A DNA stretch of 64,000 bases from Diplolepis rosae (Eukaryota > Arthropoda > Insecta > Hymenoptera > Diplolepididae). Position numbers and translations under genes: made by a program. The stretch is from the NCBI GenBank assembly GCA_030998225.1, contig JAPYXD010000698.1:6861001-6925000 (forward strand), given 5' to 3'. Below the pieces are notes generated by a model. That model did no database searches. It was given only the letters and a program-made list of their open reading frames with translations, and was not told where the DNA came from. Position 1 is the first letter of the stretch. Each line of letters starts with the position of its first letter. Shown one piece after another: positions 34,284 through 49,477 of this stretch.

Positions 34284-35584
34284 AGACCTTTTTATCCTGA
34301 AAGGCGCTGGTGCGCATGTGCCGAAATTTGACGTCATTTCCGGATTTTTCGTCAGGTTTTGTATAGAAAAACGATATTTACTGTTATAAATTAATATACT
34401 AAACAAATAAAAAAGCATAAATATTAAGAGAACGAAAGAGGCGAAAATCTACAACAAATTGAAAAAAAATCCGGTGAAAAAACAGTAAAAAGTGCGGTTA
34501 AATCGTGAAATAGGTGCGAATGTTTACATCTGTCATCGATTGACCCCGTTGAACGCTGTTGACAAATGCATTTTTCGTCAAGCCTTGTATGCAGAAAAGA
34601 TATTTAAAGTTATTTTGGAAAATAATCAATTCAATTTTTGTACTATATTAAAAATTTATTGAATACGATTAATTTTATAACCATAACATAAACATTTGAA
34701 ACAGAACTTCTACCATAGTTTAAAATTAGCATGCGACACCACCGGCCGCAACATAAACCAATAATAATGTCCGACAGTGGTATACATTCATTAACGTTGA
34801 CATATGGAAATTTAATATTATTCTGCCAATAAACTTAATAAAAGTGTTTTTAAAAGAGCATATATCTTGTGGCCTATCTATCTTAATTCATTCCTCTTGA
34901 GTTTTCAAAATGGAATTTTCACCTTAACAGCGAAAATCGGAGTGCAGAACAAAATGTTGTGTAAAAGGTTGTGACTCGAGAATGAACAAAAATAAGAACT
35001 TAAGTTTCCATGAAGTGCCAGAGAGTGGAATTAATATTGAAATCAAAAATTTGTTCGGAAGCCTTGAAATTGTCGACAAAAGAGCAGAGTGGCTTAGAAG
35101 ATTAAAAATAAAAGATCAGAGCAAGCAAGTGGTAATTTGCTCAAAGCACTTCGGTCCAGATAATTATTGTTCAAATCGTTGATTTTTAGTGTGCCAGTAA
35201 TTGTGTGTGGCCCTGACGTTAATGCACTTGTTTGAAGACAATGCGAACAACTCAATGCTTTCATTGCTTCTGCTAGTCACGCCACTCATTATAATTATGT
35301 CAGAATTCACCACTTTCTGACCTTCTATTAGGTTTCTTGAGGACGGTATGGCATTCGCAAATTCACACAGTGTATGTAGCTGCAGAGTTAACATTTTTTA
35401 AAAACTTAACCATTTTCATTATATGTTTTTTGTGAACTTATCCATATGCAGCTGTAGAAAAATGTATACCACTGTCGGCCATATTTGTTTCGCGACACGC
35501 GCGCCTCTTTCCCCGCGGTGGTAGTTTTCATTGCCATGTCAGTATCACACTGCAGCACCAGCGCCTTTCAGGATAAAAAGGTCT
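34284..35584. mobile_element. ISL2EU-like DNA transposon 2, AT TSD, THAP remnant
   Basis: The left end AGACCTTTTTATCCTGAAAG (then GCGCTGGTGC) is matched in inverse at the right end (GCACCAGCGCCTTTCAGGAT, then AAAAAGGTCT), with AT at both edges. The ends are close to those of 32405-33800. The 1301-bp element contains a THAP zinc-finger exon at 34931-35182. Confidence 0.6.
34931..35182 (+). pseudogene. THAP zinc-finger exon of a transposase
   Basis: After a TTTTCACCTTAACAG-type acceptor the frame reads KCCVKGCDSRMNKNKNLSFH, then AEWLRRLKI and VVICSKHFGPDNY. C-x4-C ... C-x2-H, the W and the F are the THAP (C2CH) signature, a DNA-binding domain used by P, ISL2EU and other transposases. The frame stops at 35180-35182, before the usual C-terminal AVPTIF motif, so the domain is incomplete here. 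Confidence 0.65.
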
Positions 35585-35586
35585 AT

Positions 35587-36904
35587 TGCAAAGTTACGCG
35601 TAACTTGAGGTTTTCTATGTAAATTACATAAATTATGTAAAATACGTATAAAAATGTAGTTAATTACACGTTCAAGGTGGCGAACCTTAAAAGATTATAT
35701 ATAACCCCTCTTGTTGTGTTTGATTATGCGATTAATTATATTTGAAATTTGAACCTGCATTCTTCTTATTTGCTTAGGATCAGCTTTTAGGTGACAGGTA
35801 ATTAAATAACAATGAAAATCTGTTTTATTTATTTATTATATTTTGATAATCACTGGAATATCAATAATTTTAATAGAGAACCTAGAGAAGATATAAATAT
35901 TTACCGAACTACTGCAATATGTTATATTCAGGATAACGTAAATCTCTTTTCAGTAAATACTATAGTAATATATAGACTTAATAATTTATGTTAATGTTGT
36001 GATCAAATTGTTTTATAATTATTCTAACTTATTGTTTTCTTTATTTTAAGAAACGTCTGCAAAGTGGAATCGACTAAAAAATATAATTCTGGGAATGAGA
36101 ATCATCCCATCTCAAGAGGACCTTACAGAAATAGATAATCCTTTCAAAAAACGTAAAGTAAAGCTTATAAGCTTTTCAATGATACTTTATTTACAGGAGA
36201 ATAAAATTTTTTTGATAACTTTATTAATAATAATATTTTTATTTTTATTCTGAATATATTAAATTAATAATATTTAATAATTTCATATTCAAAAATTCAA
36301 ACTCAAATTTTATTTTATTTATAAGCTTAATTTTTTAACATGTCAGTTATATTATAATTTGTGCAGAATTAAGAATATTTTATATTTCTTTTGTGAACCA
36401 TCTTTACTATGAAATAATTTTAGCCACGGTAAATCCTTTTTAATTGACATGATATTGAAGTTTTATTTTATATCAGAATTAAACACAAGACTTACTTTAT
36501 TGTTATTGTTTAACAGCACTATTTCTTCTGAAGAAATATTACTTTTATTGAGCACAAGACTAATACTTGAAGTACAAGTGCTATCTTGCCATTTGTCAAT
36601 TTGCATCTGCTCATCTGCTAGCAAATCATTTTCAATGGCAATGCATCTTTTCCTGGGAAAAAGTAATTGTCGTTCATTGGCCTACCACCCTTACTGATGT
36701 ATAAATTATAATTTTGACATTTATTAACGAAATGACAAGGTTCACGAACGATACTAAAAAATTGGGTTAGCTTGCGCGCCCATCAAAACTTTAAGTCTAG
36801 CATATACGTAAATTACGTGTAGAAAACCTCTATGTAATATACATAGTAAATTACATGTAGAAAACCATGTAAATTACGTTAGGTATTTTACCTTCGCAAC
36901 CCTA
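35587..36904 (+). mobile_element. hAT-like non-autonomous element, copy B
   Basis: Left end (TTGCAAAGTTACGCGTAACT) has lost the outer CAGGG, where ISL2EU-like element 2 abuts. The right end reads TACCTTCGCAACCCT. The interior matches copies A and C in inverse, including the zinc-finger exon region (stops present) and the segment near 35880-35950. Copy B and copy C face each other across a 20-bp spacer. Confidence 0.6.
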
Positions 36905-37689
36905 ATTCTTTTGGGATATGTTCAGGGTTGCGAAGGTAAAATACCTAACGTAATTTACATGGTTGTCTACACGTAATTTACTATGTATATTACGTGGAAG
37001 TTTTCTACGCGTAATTTACGTATATGCTAGACTCACAGTTTTGGCGGGTGTGCAAGCTAACCTAATTTTTGTGTATCGTTCGCGAATCTTGTCATTTCGT
37101 TGAGAAATGTCAAAATTATAATTTAAACATAAGTAAGGGTGGTAGGCCAATGCACGAAAATTACTTTTCTCCAAGAAAAGATGCATTGCCATTGAAAATG
37201 ATTTGCTAGCAGACGAGCAGATGCATATTGACATAAGGCAAGATAGCACTTGCACTTTAAGTATGAGTCTTGTGCTAAAAAAAGCAATATTTCTTCAGAA
37301 GAAATAGTGCTGCTAAACAATAACACTAAAGTAAGTCTTGTGCTTAATGCTTATATGAAATAAAACTTCAATATCATTTCAATTAAAAAGAATTTACCGT
37401 CGCTAAAATTATTTAATAGTAAAGATGGTTCACAAAAGAAATAAAAAATGTTCTTAATTTTGCACAAATTATAATATAACTATTAAATTTACTTTATGTA
37501 TTTTTAGTACTTTTTTTCAATGAACAATTTTTTTCTTGAGTTAGAAATCGAATGATATAGACTTTATAAAACTATTTTTCTTAATCTCAAGATTCAACTA
37601 CTGACATGTCAAAAAATTAAGCTTATAAATAAAATAAAATTTGATTTTGAATTATTGAATATGAAATTATTAAATATTATTAATTTATT

Positions 37690-37975
37690 TTAAATTAATT
37701 AGTTGAGATTGAAATTTCTGCCACTGCCTACATTATCGGAGAATCACTAGTCGCGTATCAAATAGGATACGTTGCCAACAGGTGTCCTCGAAGACAATTT
37801 CAAACTCTTATGTCGCAAATAAATGCAAATAAAATTCAAATTTAAAGAATTTGTAATCTTTCTGTGGAATAAGGACGCTTTCGATTGCGCTGGGATTCGA
37901 GCCCAGGTCTAGCAGTCGACCAGCAATCGAAATACCTGGGCTCGAATCCCAGCGCTGTCGAAAGCGTTATTATTA
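37690..37975. repeat. Copy of the tRNA-derived 340-bp repeat inside element C
   Basis: Matches the unit of the 20.4-22.1 kb array (CACTGCCTACATTATCGGAG, GGTGTCCTCG). The tRNA-like head is rearranged into a near-palindrome: GCTGGGATTCGAGCCCAGGT at 37889 and its inverse at about 37937-37956. Confidence 0.7.
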
Positions 37976-38401
37976 AAGCTATCAATATTATTTTATTTTG
38001 CTGTAAATAAAGGATCACTGAAAAGCTTATAAGCTTTACTTTACGTTTTTTTAAAGAATTATCTATTTCCGTAAGGTCCTCTTGAGATAAATGATTGATA
38101 TTCCCAGAATTGTATATTTTCGTCGATTTTACTTTACAGACGTTTCTTAACATAAATAAAACAATAATTTAGTATAAGTATAAAGCAAAGTGATCACAGC
38201 ATTAACAAAGATTATAAAGTCTGTATATTACTATAATATTTATTGAAAAGAAATTTACGTTATCCTGAATATAACATATTACAGTAGTTCGGTAAATATT
38301 TATAACTTCTCTAGGTTTTCTATTAAAATTATTGATATTCCAGTAATTAGCAAAAGATAATAAACAAATAAATTAATAGATTTTAATTTTTATTTACTTA
38401 C

Positions 38402-38538
38402 CTGTGACCTAAAAGCTGATCGTAAGCACTGCTTTTTAAAATTTGGTCACACTGTAAACATTTTGCCACAATTTTATCAGTTTTTTTTAAACATTTGAAA
38501 TTAAATTCCAAACATGAGATTTTATTTACGCATTTCAT
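38402..38538 (-). pseudogene. Second BED-like zinc-finger exon remnant (copy C)
   Basis: Still open from ATG at 38536-38538 to the donor, reading MKCVNKIS ... KCLQCDQILKSSAYDQLLGH. It differs from copy A by several substitutions, and the upstream part of the frame has a stop. Isolated remnant. Confidence 0.4.
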
Positions 38539-38859
38539 TCTTTTTCCTCCTTCAGATTAGCTCCTTTTATATTTTGATTTTAATTTCGACACTTGCCGAA
38601 TTAAGAGGAATGCAGATTTAAATTTCAATTATAATTAATTGCATAAACAAACGCAACAAGAGAGATTATATATACTCTTTTAAGGTTCGCTACCTTGAAT
38701 ATGTAATTAACTACAGTTTCGACGTAAATTACGTATTTTACGTAATTTACATGGAAAGCCTCAAGTTACGCGTAATTTTGCAACCCTGCTGATACATAAA
38801 AAGCATTTTACATTTGATACATATAATACGCATCATACAGTGTTTACGTATTAAACGTA

Positions 38860-39035
38860 TTAAGGCCATGTTCTAGATGGGCCACGTGGCCAAGTAATCA
38901 ATTTTTTTTTACCCATATAAATAGTAACATATGTTTTTTACCAAATTTACTTGTAAATACACAGATAATAGTTAGCCGCGGATAATTAACCGACTAATTT
39001 ACTAGTCACGTGGTCCACCTAGGATATGGCCTTAA
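38860..39035. mobile_element. MITE, TTAAGGCC family (176 bp)
   Basis: TTAAGGCCATGTTCTAGATG on the left and AGGATATGGCCTTAA on the right, with TTAA at both edges. The inner GGCCACGTGGCC / CACGTGGTCC motif is shared with 6990-7222 and 62554-62918. Confidence 0.6.
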
Positions 39036-39363
39036 ATTCTGAGTTAGGATATGTTCATTCCTTTGAATGCAGGTTGTCATTTAACATGTTAGTAAGAAAG
39101 AAACAGGAAAATTGTCTTATTGTCTGCCTCTTTCTCTCTTGTATATCACCATGGCAATCTGCATGTAAGTACCTTGAAGAAGAAAGAAATCTAAAGCTTT
39201 TCTATAATTGACTGTTCGTTTTCTGCTTTGCCTTTTGCCACGTCGCTTATGCTGCCCTTTCGCGGCTCTAGACATACGAAAAAATACGAATTCTCTCGAG
39301 CGTTCCCCCACCATTTCTACGAATTTCCGAAAAAATCTTTCAGCACTGGTAAACTGTTGGGAG
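39036..39363. other. Possible ancestral upstream region of GMP reductase
   Basis: Sequence of more even base composition (for example GCCACGTCGCTTATGCTGCC, CTCTCGAGCGTTCCCCCACC). It continues, apart from the insertions at 39364-39525 and 39659-44399, into the DNA just before the GMP reductase ATG. An open frame across the minus strand here (39117-39650) runs through the repeat at 39364-39525 and is not credible as a gene. Confidence 0.35.
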
Positions 39364-39525
39364 CAGTGATTCCAGAACGTGGGAGCTGGCGGCCCCCACC
39401 ATAGATGCCTCGAGCTCATTGTGTCTTCCTCACTCAACCAACCTATGGCAGTCGAGCGAGGAAGAAGCCATGAGCTGGTGGGGTCTATGGTGGGGGCCGC
39501 CAGCTCCCACGTTCTGGAATCACTG
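39364..39525. mobile_element. 162-bp hAT-like MITE, CAGTGATTCC termini
   Basis: CAGTGATTCCAGAACGTGGG at the left is exactly inverse at the right. The flanking 8-mers TTGGGGAG and GTGGGGAG agree in 7 of 8 positions, as for a hAT 8-bp duplication. A related half lies at 60954-61030. Confidence 0.75.
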
Positions 39526-39658
39526 GTGGGGAGATGAGAGTGATGGGATGGGACTTTGGGCTCCATCCATATCAGTCCATACTCCATATTCATATTCCTA
39601 CCTCCCACTACCTCCTGCGAACATTGCCTGCGCTCCACTGCGCTCTGCACCTTCTTGA

Positions 39659-42600
39659 CAGTGTGTCCAGATTTGACACGCGAACGTTACGCACACAACG
39701 CCAACAGCAGTACGTAGGTGAGAATGGTTGCGTGCGCAGCGTAGTGTGTCTGCTGTTCGCAGTGGTTCTCTGAGTTTTCTCTGGCTAAAGGCTCCTTGTA
39801 CCTACAGCTGATATTGCGTGTGCTAGGAATCACATGTACGCACTGTTAGCTAAAGTTGCGTAAGTTAGATTGCTATATGAAACTCAACAGTGTGTAGGAG
39901 CACTGCTTACAAAATACAAATCGACAGCTTTCTCGGTTTTTATGTTTCTTTCGACTCTGCTGGATTCCGTGCAAAAGAGGCGCGAAAGAGTTTCCGAATT
40001 CGAAATGACGGAAGATATAATTTGAAAACTTAACCCTAAAATCAAAATTTTATAATGTGTAAAATCTTTTACATGATAGTTTTAATAAACAAGTGTTAAT
40101 TAAGGGGTTCAATATTTAAGCAATTTAATAATTTATATTCTAATTCACATACGAAATTACAATTACTAAACAATTTTTTTGTATGAACTTGATTCGACAA
40201 ACCTTTACTATGGAGTAAAATACTTTAAATACCATATTTTGAAATACATAACATCTTTTACGTGACAGTTTCAATATATAAGTGTAAACAAAAGGTTTCT
40301 TTTCTTTTTTGATGAATAAATTATATTTACATTTTCATACGAAATTACTCATTGTGATTCTTTGTTATTAAGTAAACGTGACCAATATTATAAAAATAAA
40401 ATACTTTAAAAAAAAGTTTTAGAATACTTAAAAATTTGTATATGACAATTTTAATGTATAAATGTAAATGAAAGGTTTGATTATTAAAAAAAGCCAATTA
40501 ATTATATCTGAATTCGCATGCGAAACTACAAATTGAGATTTCTTTGGTATGAAGATAATTCGACAAACTTTTATAGTAAACTAAAATACTTTAAATAATT
40601 TTTTTGGAATACGTAAGATCTTTTAAAAGATAATTTTAGTATATGCACTGCCATCAGAAATTACAGGTTCACTTGTACTTTTATCTACTGTTAAAGTATC
40701 TTCATTTTTATAATAACACGTGATGTAAAAGATTTTAAGTATTCCACAAATTTTTAATGATATTTTATTCCAAATAAATATTTTCCACTTCATATCAGAG
40801 AAATCTCAACATGTAATTTAGTATTCAAATTTAAATATAATATTAATATATTTGATATTTAAAGAATCAAACTATTTATTCACACTTCGATAGTCTCTAA
40901 ATTATTTATATCCAAATACAATATAATTTATTTTTGAATAATCAAATATTTTATTTACATTTATTTGATGAAATTTTCATAAAAAAAGGTTTTAAGTATT
41001 CTAAAAACTTTTTTGAGGTACTTTATTCTAAAGGAAATTTTTTGAAATTTATTTCTTATTAGACAAATTTCAAAGTTAAATTTCTTATGCTAAATTAAAC
41101 ATGTTTTTCAATTTTTTAAATAATCAAATCTCTTATTCACACTTGTATACTAGAATTTTCTAAAAATAATTTTAGTTAATTAAGAAATTTTGTTCCCCAA
41201 TATCTGATTATTAAATTTGTAAAATTTATTTTATATTATAAAACTCTTCAGATGCAATTTCATATGAACTTTCAGCAGATATTGCGTGCGCGAGGATTCA
41301 CACATACGCACTGACATTTAAAGTTGTGTAAGTTTGATCGCTATATGAAATCAAAGCGTGTATTAAAGAACTTCTTAAAAATTGACAGCATGCTCAGATT
41401 TTATGTTTTTCTCGATTCCATACAGAAAGGGCGCGAAAGAGACGCCAAATTCAAAATATATTATTTAAAAAATTACCCTTCTTATTTAAATATTTTTAAA
41501 AGCATTCACCTGAAAGAAATATATGAAAGATTTTATATATTTTGAGATGTTTTAAACACTCAAAAAAATTTTTCAGTTAAAATTAATATCAATAAATATT
41601 TATAGTTACAAGACGAGATATAAAAAAATGTTTAGCTTCATGAATTAAAGCTTCAATCACAAATTTTAAATACTTAAAAAGATTTTAAAAATGTTTGAAC
41701 TATCATAAAAATTTCAATTACAAAATTAGGAGCAAAATTTTTCTTAGTGAAAAAAGATAAACAAGTCAAGGAAGTTAATTTGAAGCGATATTAAGAAAAT
41801 ATTTTTCAATAGAACTTTTACTTATGACGTAAAATGTTTTCTATGTAGGCAAATACAATTTGTTTGATTATGGTGGGGATTTGACGAATGAGAACTTTTT
41901 TTTTAGGGAAAAATATTCTCCAAAATTTTACCACATCCAATTGGTAACCAAATAAGTGTTTTACTTTCTTAAAGTAATGAAAAAATTAATTTAAAAAATA
42001 CGGTATAATTACTACTGGAAAGGTACACTATCTTCTGTGCTTAAATTATGTTTTAAATCTTTTTTCATAAAATCGCTTTTTCACCAAAATAGCATTATTC
42101 TCTCAATTTAAGGAGGTTCGGCCGTGACTAGGAAGCCCTTGGAAAACTTGACTAATTCCCAGTTTAAAAAATCTGTATGCTGTTATCCTATGTATAATAT
42201 TTCATAGTTTAATTAGTAGTTTCTTTTACTGTTCTTTAATACACGCTTTGATTTCATATTGGCAATTCAAACTTGCAATTCGAGACCTGGTGGTCGACAA
42301 GCGAACTAATCAATATGGCTACCGTTGGGCTTCGCGCAGCATTGTGTATACTATACTAAAGCCAGATGCTCACAATGTAACGTAGTAATTAATCAATTGT
42401 TAGACAAATAAATATATAGTTAACATAAAAAGTAAGTGACAAGTGCATAAATAAATATAAGCGTGAAAATGGATTTCTCACCGAAACACAGGAAAGGGAA
42501 GGACTTTACTCGTAAAGGCAGTGCTTGTACGTACTCGCATAACGTATTTAACGACAACAAAAGCATTTTTAGCACTTACAGATAAACGTAATTTGATAAG

Positions 42601-44399
42601 TTCTATTCAGATGAACAGTAAATACGTGAACGCCGAAGCCCTGCGGCAGCCATGATTGTTTTTATGCAGCAGCGCCCCTAAGCCCGCGGTGGACGTTTGT
42701 TTTGCCAATAGCGATCAAACTTACACAACTTTAAATGTCAGTGCGTATGTGTGAATCCTCGCGCACGCAATATCTGCTGAAAGTTCATATGAAATTGCAT
42801 CTGAAGAGTTTTATAATATAAAATAAATTTTACAAATTTAATAATCAGATATTGGGGAACAAAATTTCTTAATTAACTAAAATTATTTTTAGAAAATTCT
42901 AGTATACAAGTGTGAATAAGAGATTTGATTATTTAAAAAATTGAAAAACATGTTTAATTTAGCATAAGAAATTTAACTTTGAAATTTGTCTAATAAGAAA
43001 TAAATTTCAAAAAATTTCCTTTAGAATAAAGTACCTCAAAAAAGTTTTTAGAATACTTAAAACCTTTTTTTATGAAAATTTCATCAAATAAATGTAAATA
43101 AAATATTTGATTATTCAAAAATAAATTATATTGTATTTGGATATAAATAATTTAGAGACTATCGAAGTGTGAATAAATAGTTTGATTCTTTAAATATCAA
43201 ATATATTAATATTATATTTAAATTTGAATACTAAATTACATGTTGAGATTTCTCTGATATGAAGTGGAAAATATTTATTTGGAATAAAATATCATTAAAA
43301 ATTTGTGGAATAGTTAAAATCTTTTACATCACGTGTTATTATAAAAATGAAGATACTTTAACAGTAGATAAAAGTACAAGTGAACCTGTAATTTCTGATG
43401 GCAGTGCATATACTAAAATTATCTTTTAAAAGATCTTACGTATTCCAAAAAAATTATTTAAAGTATTTTAGTTTACTATAAAAGTTTGTAGAATTATCTT
43501 CATACCAAAGAAATCTCAATTTGTAGTTTCGCATGCGAATTCAGATATAATTAATTGGCTTTTTTTAATAATCAAACCTTTCATTTACATTTATACATTA
43601 AAATTGTCATATACAAATTTTTAAGTATTCTAAAACTTTTTTTAAAGTATTTTATTTTTATAATATTGGTCACGTTTACTTAATAACAAAGAATCACAAT
43701 GAGTAATTTCGTATGAAAATGTAAATATAATTTATTCATCAAAAAAGAAAAGAAACCTTTTGTTTACACTTATATATTGAAACTGTCACGTAAAAGATGT
43801 TATGTATTTCAAAATATGGTATTTAAAGTATTTTACTCCATAGTAAAGGTTTGTCGAATCAAGTTCATACAAAAAAATTGTTTAGTAATTGTAATTTCGT
43901 ATGTGAATTAGAATATAAATTATTAAATTGCTTAAATATTGAACCCCTTAATTAACACTTGTTTATTAAAACTATCATGTAAAAGATTTTACACATTATA
44001 AAATTTTGATTTTAGGGTTAAGTTTTCAAATTATATCTTCCGTCATTTCGAATTCGGAAACTCTTTCGCGCCTCTTTTGCACGGAATCCAGCAGAGTCGA
44101 AAGAAACATAAAAACCGAGAAAGCTGTCGATTTGTATTTTGTAAGCAGTGCTCCTACACACTGTTGAGTTTCATATAGCAATCTAACTTACGCAACTTTA
44201 GCTAACAGTGCGTACATGTGATTCCTAGCACACGCAATATCAGCTGTAGGTACAAGGAGCCTTTAGCCAGAGAAAACTCAGAGAACCACTGCGAACAGCA
44301 GACACACTACGCTGCGCACGCAACCATTCTCACCTACGTACTGCTGTTGGCGTTGTGTGCGTAACGTTCGCGTGTCAAATCTGGACACAGGACACACTG
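39659..44399. mobile_element. 4.7-kb foldback element with 1.7-kb inverted arms
   Basis: Left arm 39659-41341 and right arm 42712-44399 are inverse copies with few differences. Termini read CAGTGTGTCC, and CTTCTTGA(C) directly repeats on both sides (39651-39659 and 44400-44408), an 8-9 bp target duplication that fits hAT (8) or MULE (9). The 1.37-kb centre (41342-42711) has no transposase frame; the longest in-frame stretch I found starts at about 42470 and is about 38 codons. The right arm carries an extra CTGTGTC near its tip. Confidence 0.85.
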
Positions 44400-44488
44400 C
44401 TTCTTGACTCTTAGGCTCCTAGTTTCCTTCCCAACATCATTCTATACGTTACTATCTGTGAATATCATTTAATACATTACCTGCAATA

Positions 44489-48050
<3,562 letters not shown>

Positions 48051-48068
48051 AGCTAGTAAAATAACATT

Positions 48069-48074
48069 AATAAA
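48069..48074 (+). terminator. AATAAA polyadenylation signal of GMPR
   Basis: AATAAA 19 bp after the stop codon. Another ATAATAAAATCG lies near 48160. Confidence 0.5.
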
Positions 48075-49477
48075 TCAATTCAATTATATTAGCAATTAAA
48101 AATGTGTTTATAAATGGGGCTTGTATTAATGTTTATAAACTATCGCGATAAAAGCATAATAAAATCGATTATGAACCGTGTAAGTATTCGAAAAATCTTT
48201 AAATATTTTTTCTTATTTTATAATAAGTAGTTGCTAACAAGTCTAACGAATTTAATGGACGTCGAATATGTGCTTCCACGAATACATTAATTATTAAGGA
48301 AAAGTGCTAAATTTCTATTGATGTTTTTGAGAACTTAAAAAGTATAAATTCAAAAATACTTTTTTTACTTGATTTGGTATTTGCTTTGTTATAAAAATGA
48401 TGTGTCAATTTTTTAACAATGCGTGAAACCAAAAAATTTATATTTTATTAAATATTAATAATATGCTTAGACAGAAAATCGAATGGTCGAAATAATGGAA
48501 ATTATGTCAGTTTCAGTTTTGAATTTTGATTAGTGAACTTGCAACGTGAACAAGTTGTTCCGATTTCGTAATTGTATACGTATTTGCCATTTGTACATCT
48601 TAATAATTCATTCAGAAATTTCTATACATCTATAAATGGTACCAACACAAATCAATAAACCTATTAAAATTGTTTTAGCTTTAACTTTAGCAAAGAGTAC
48701 GCACAAATTTGTATTTATAATAATGTATTTATGATCTCAATTGAGTATTATTCGTCGAATAAATGATGCAGATTGTACAATGTGAAACCAAAAATACTAT
48801 GTAGTAATCGGAGAATGGGGTAGTTGAATGTTCAAAAGGATATAAAAATTACTTTTAAAACTTATTACATTCTTGTCTTTAATATTTGTGATGGAACCTT
48901 ATTCTATGTCTACTTATTTTAAAGGGAAGCATGTGCAAGTAGAAAATGGCGCGATGTTTAAAGGAACGAGTTTTTTCACCGCCGAAAAACTATCCACATT
49001 ATGGATATCTATTTTAACGGATCAATGTTTGGAATAAATTTTGTTTTCATAGCTGGCTTCGTAATGAAGTAAATAAGCATATACGTTTTTCAAGACAGTA
49101 ATAATAAAATAAAAAATACTACAAGAAGCTGGCCTTGTTACATGTAAAAGCATGAAAATGCGTTTCGGATCAAAGAGTATAAATGCTCCTTAACTTGAAC
49201 GAAATCTACAATGTTGTAAAATGATAATTCGAGATCGCTTACAATTTTTGTTTGTTTCCGCGACTAGAGGATTGGATGCAGGAATTTTAATGAAAATAAT
49301 ATTTCTGAATTGAAGCAAGACGGATTTATTCGATTCCTAAAAAATTAAATTAGATATTAAAGATAAAAACATAAAAGTAAAAAAAAGTTGTTGCAAAATA
49401 TTCATTTTTTTGCACTCAATCCTTTAGCTCAGGCTTATTTATTACTAATGAAGATGTATTTCTTAAATCTAACGGTC

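Larger units (their letters stand above)
36923..38788 (-). mobile_element. hAT-like non-autonomous element, copy C
   Basis: Starts CAGGGTTGCGAAGGTAAAAT and ends TAATTTTGCAACCCTG. Subterminal regions are dense in ACGTAATTTAC-type motifs. It contains a copy of the 340-bp tRNA-derived repeat at 37690-37975 that copy B lacks, so that insertion came after B and C split. The 8-bp flanks do not match each other. Confidence 0.6.

Noticed and set aside
34931..35182. Host THAP-domain transcription factor gene
   Set aside because: It lies inside an element with inverted ends and AT duplications, and the frame stops before the domain is complete.
36449..37326. Mirror-image frames in hAT-like copies B and C (LSICICSSASKSFSMAMHLF)
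   Set aside because: They run opposite to the direction expected for the transposase, start without ATG in one case, and contain no transposase motif.
39117..39650. 177-codon minus-strand open frame upstream of GMPR
   Set aside because: It runs straight through the 162-bp inverted repeat at 39364-39525, has no recognisable domain, and the repeat explains its openness.
42470..42583. Short frame starting ATGGATTTCTCACCG in the centre of the 4.7-kb foldback as a transposase start
   Set aside because: Only about 38 codons with no recognisable domain; noted only as possible captured sequence.
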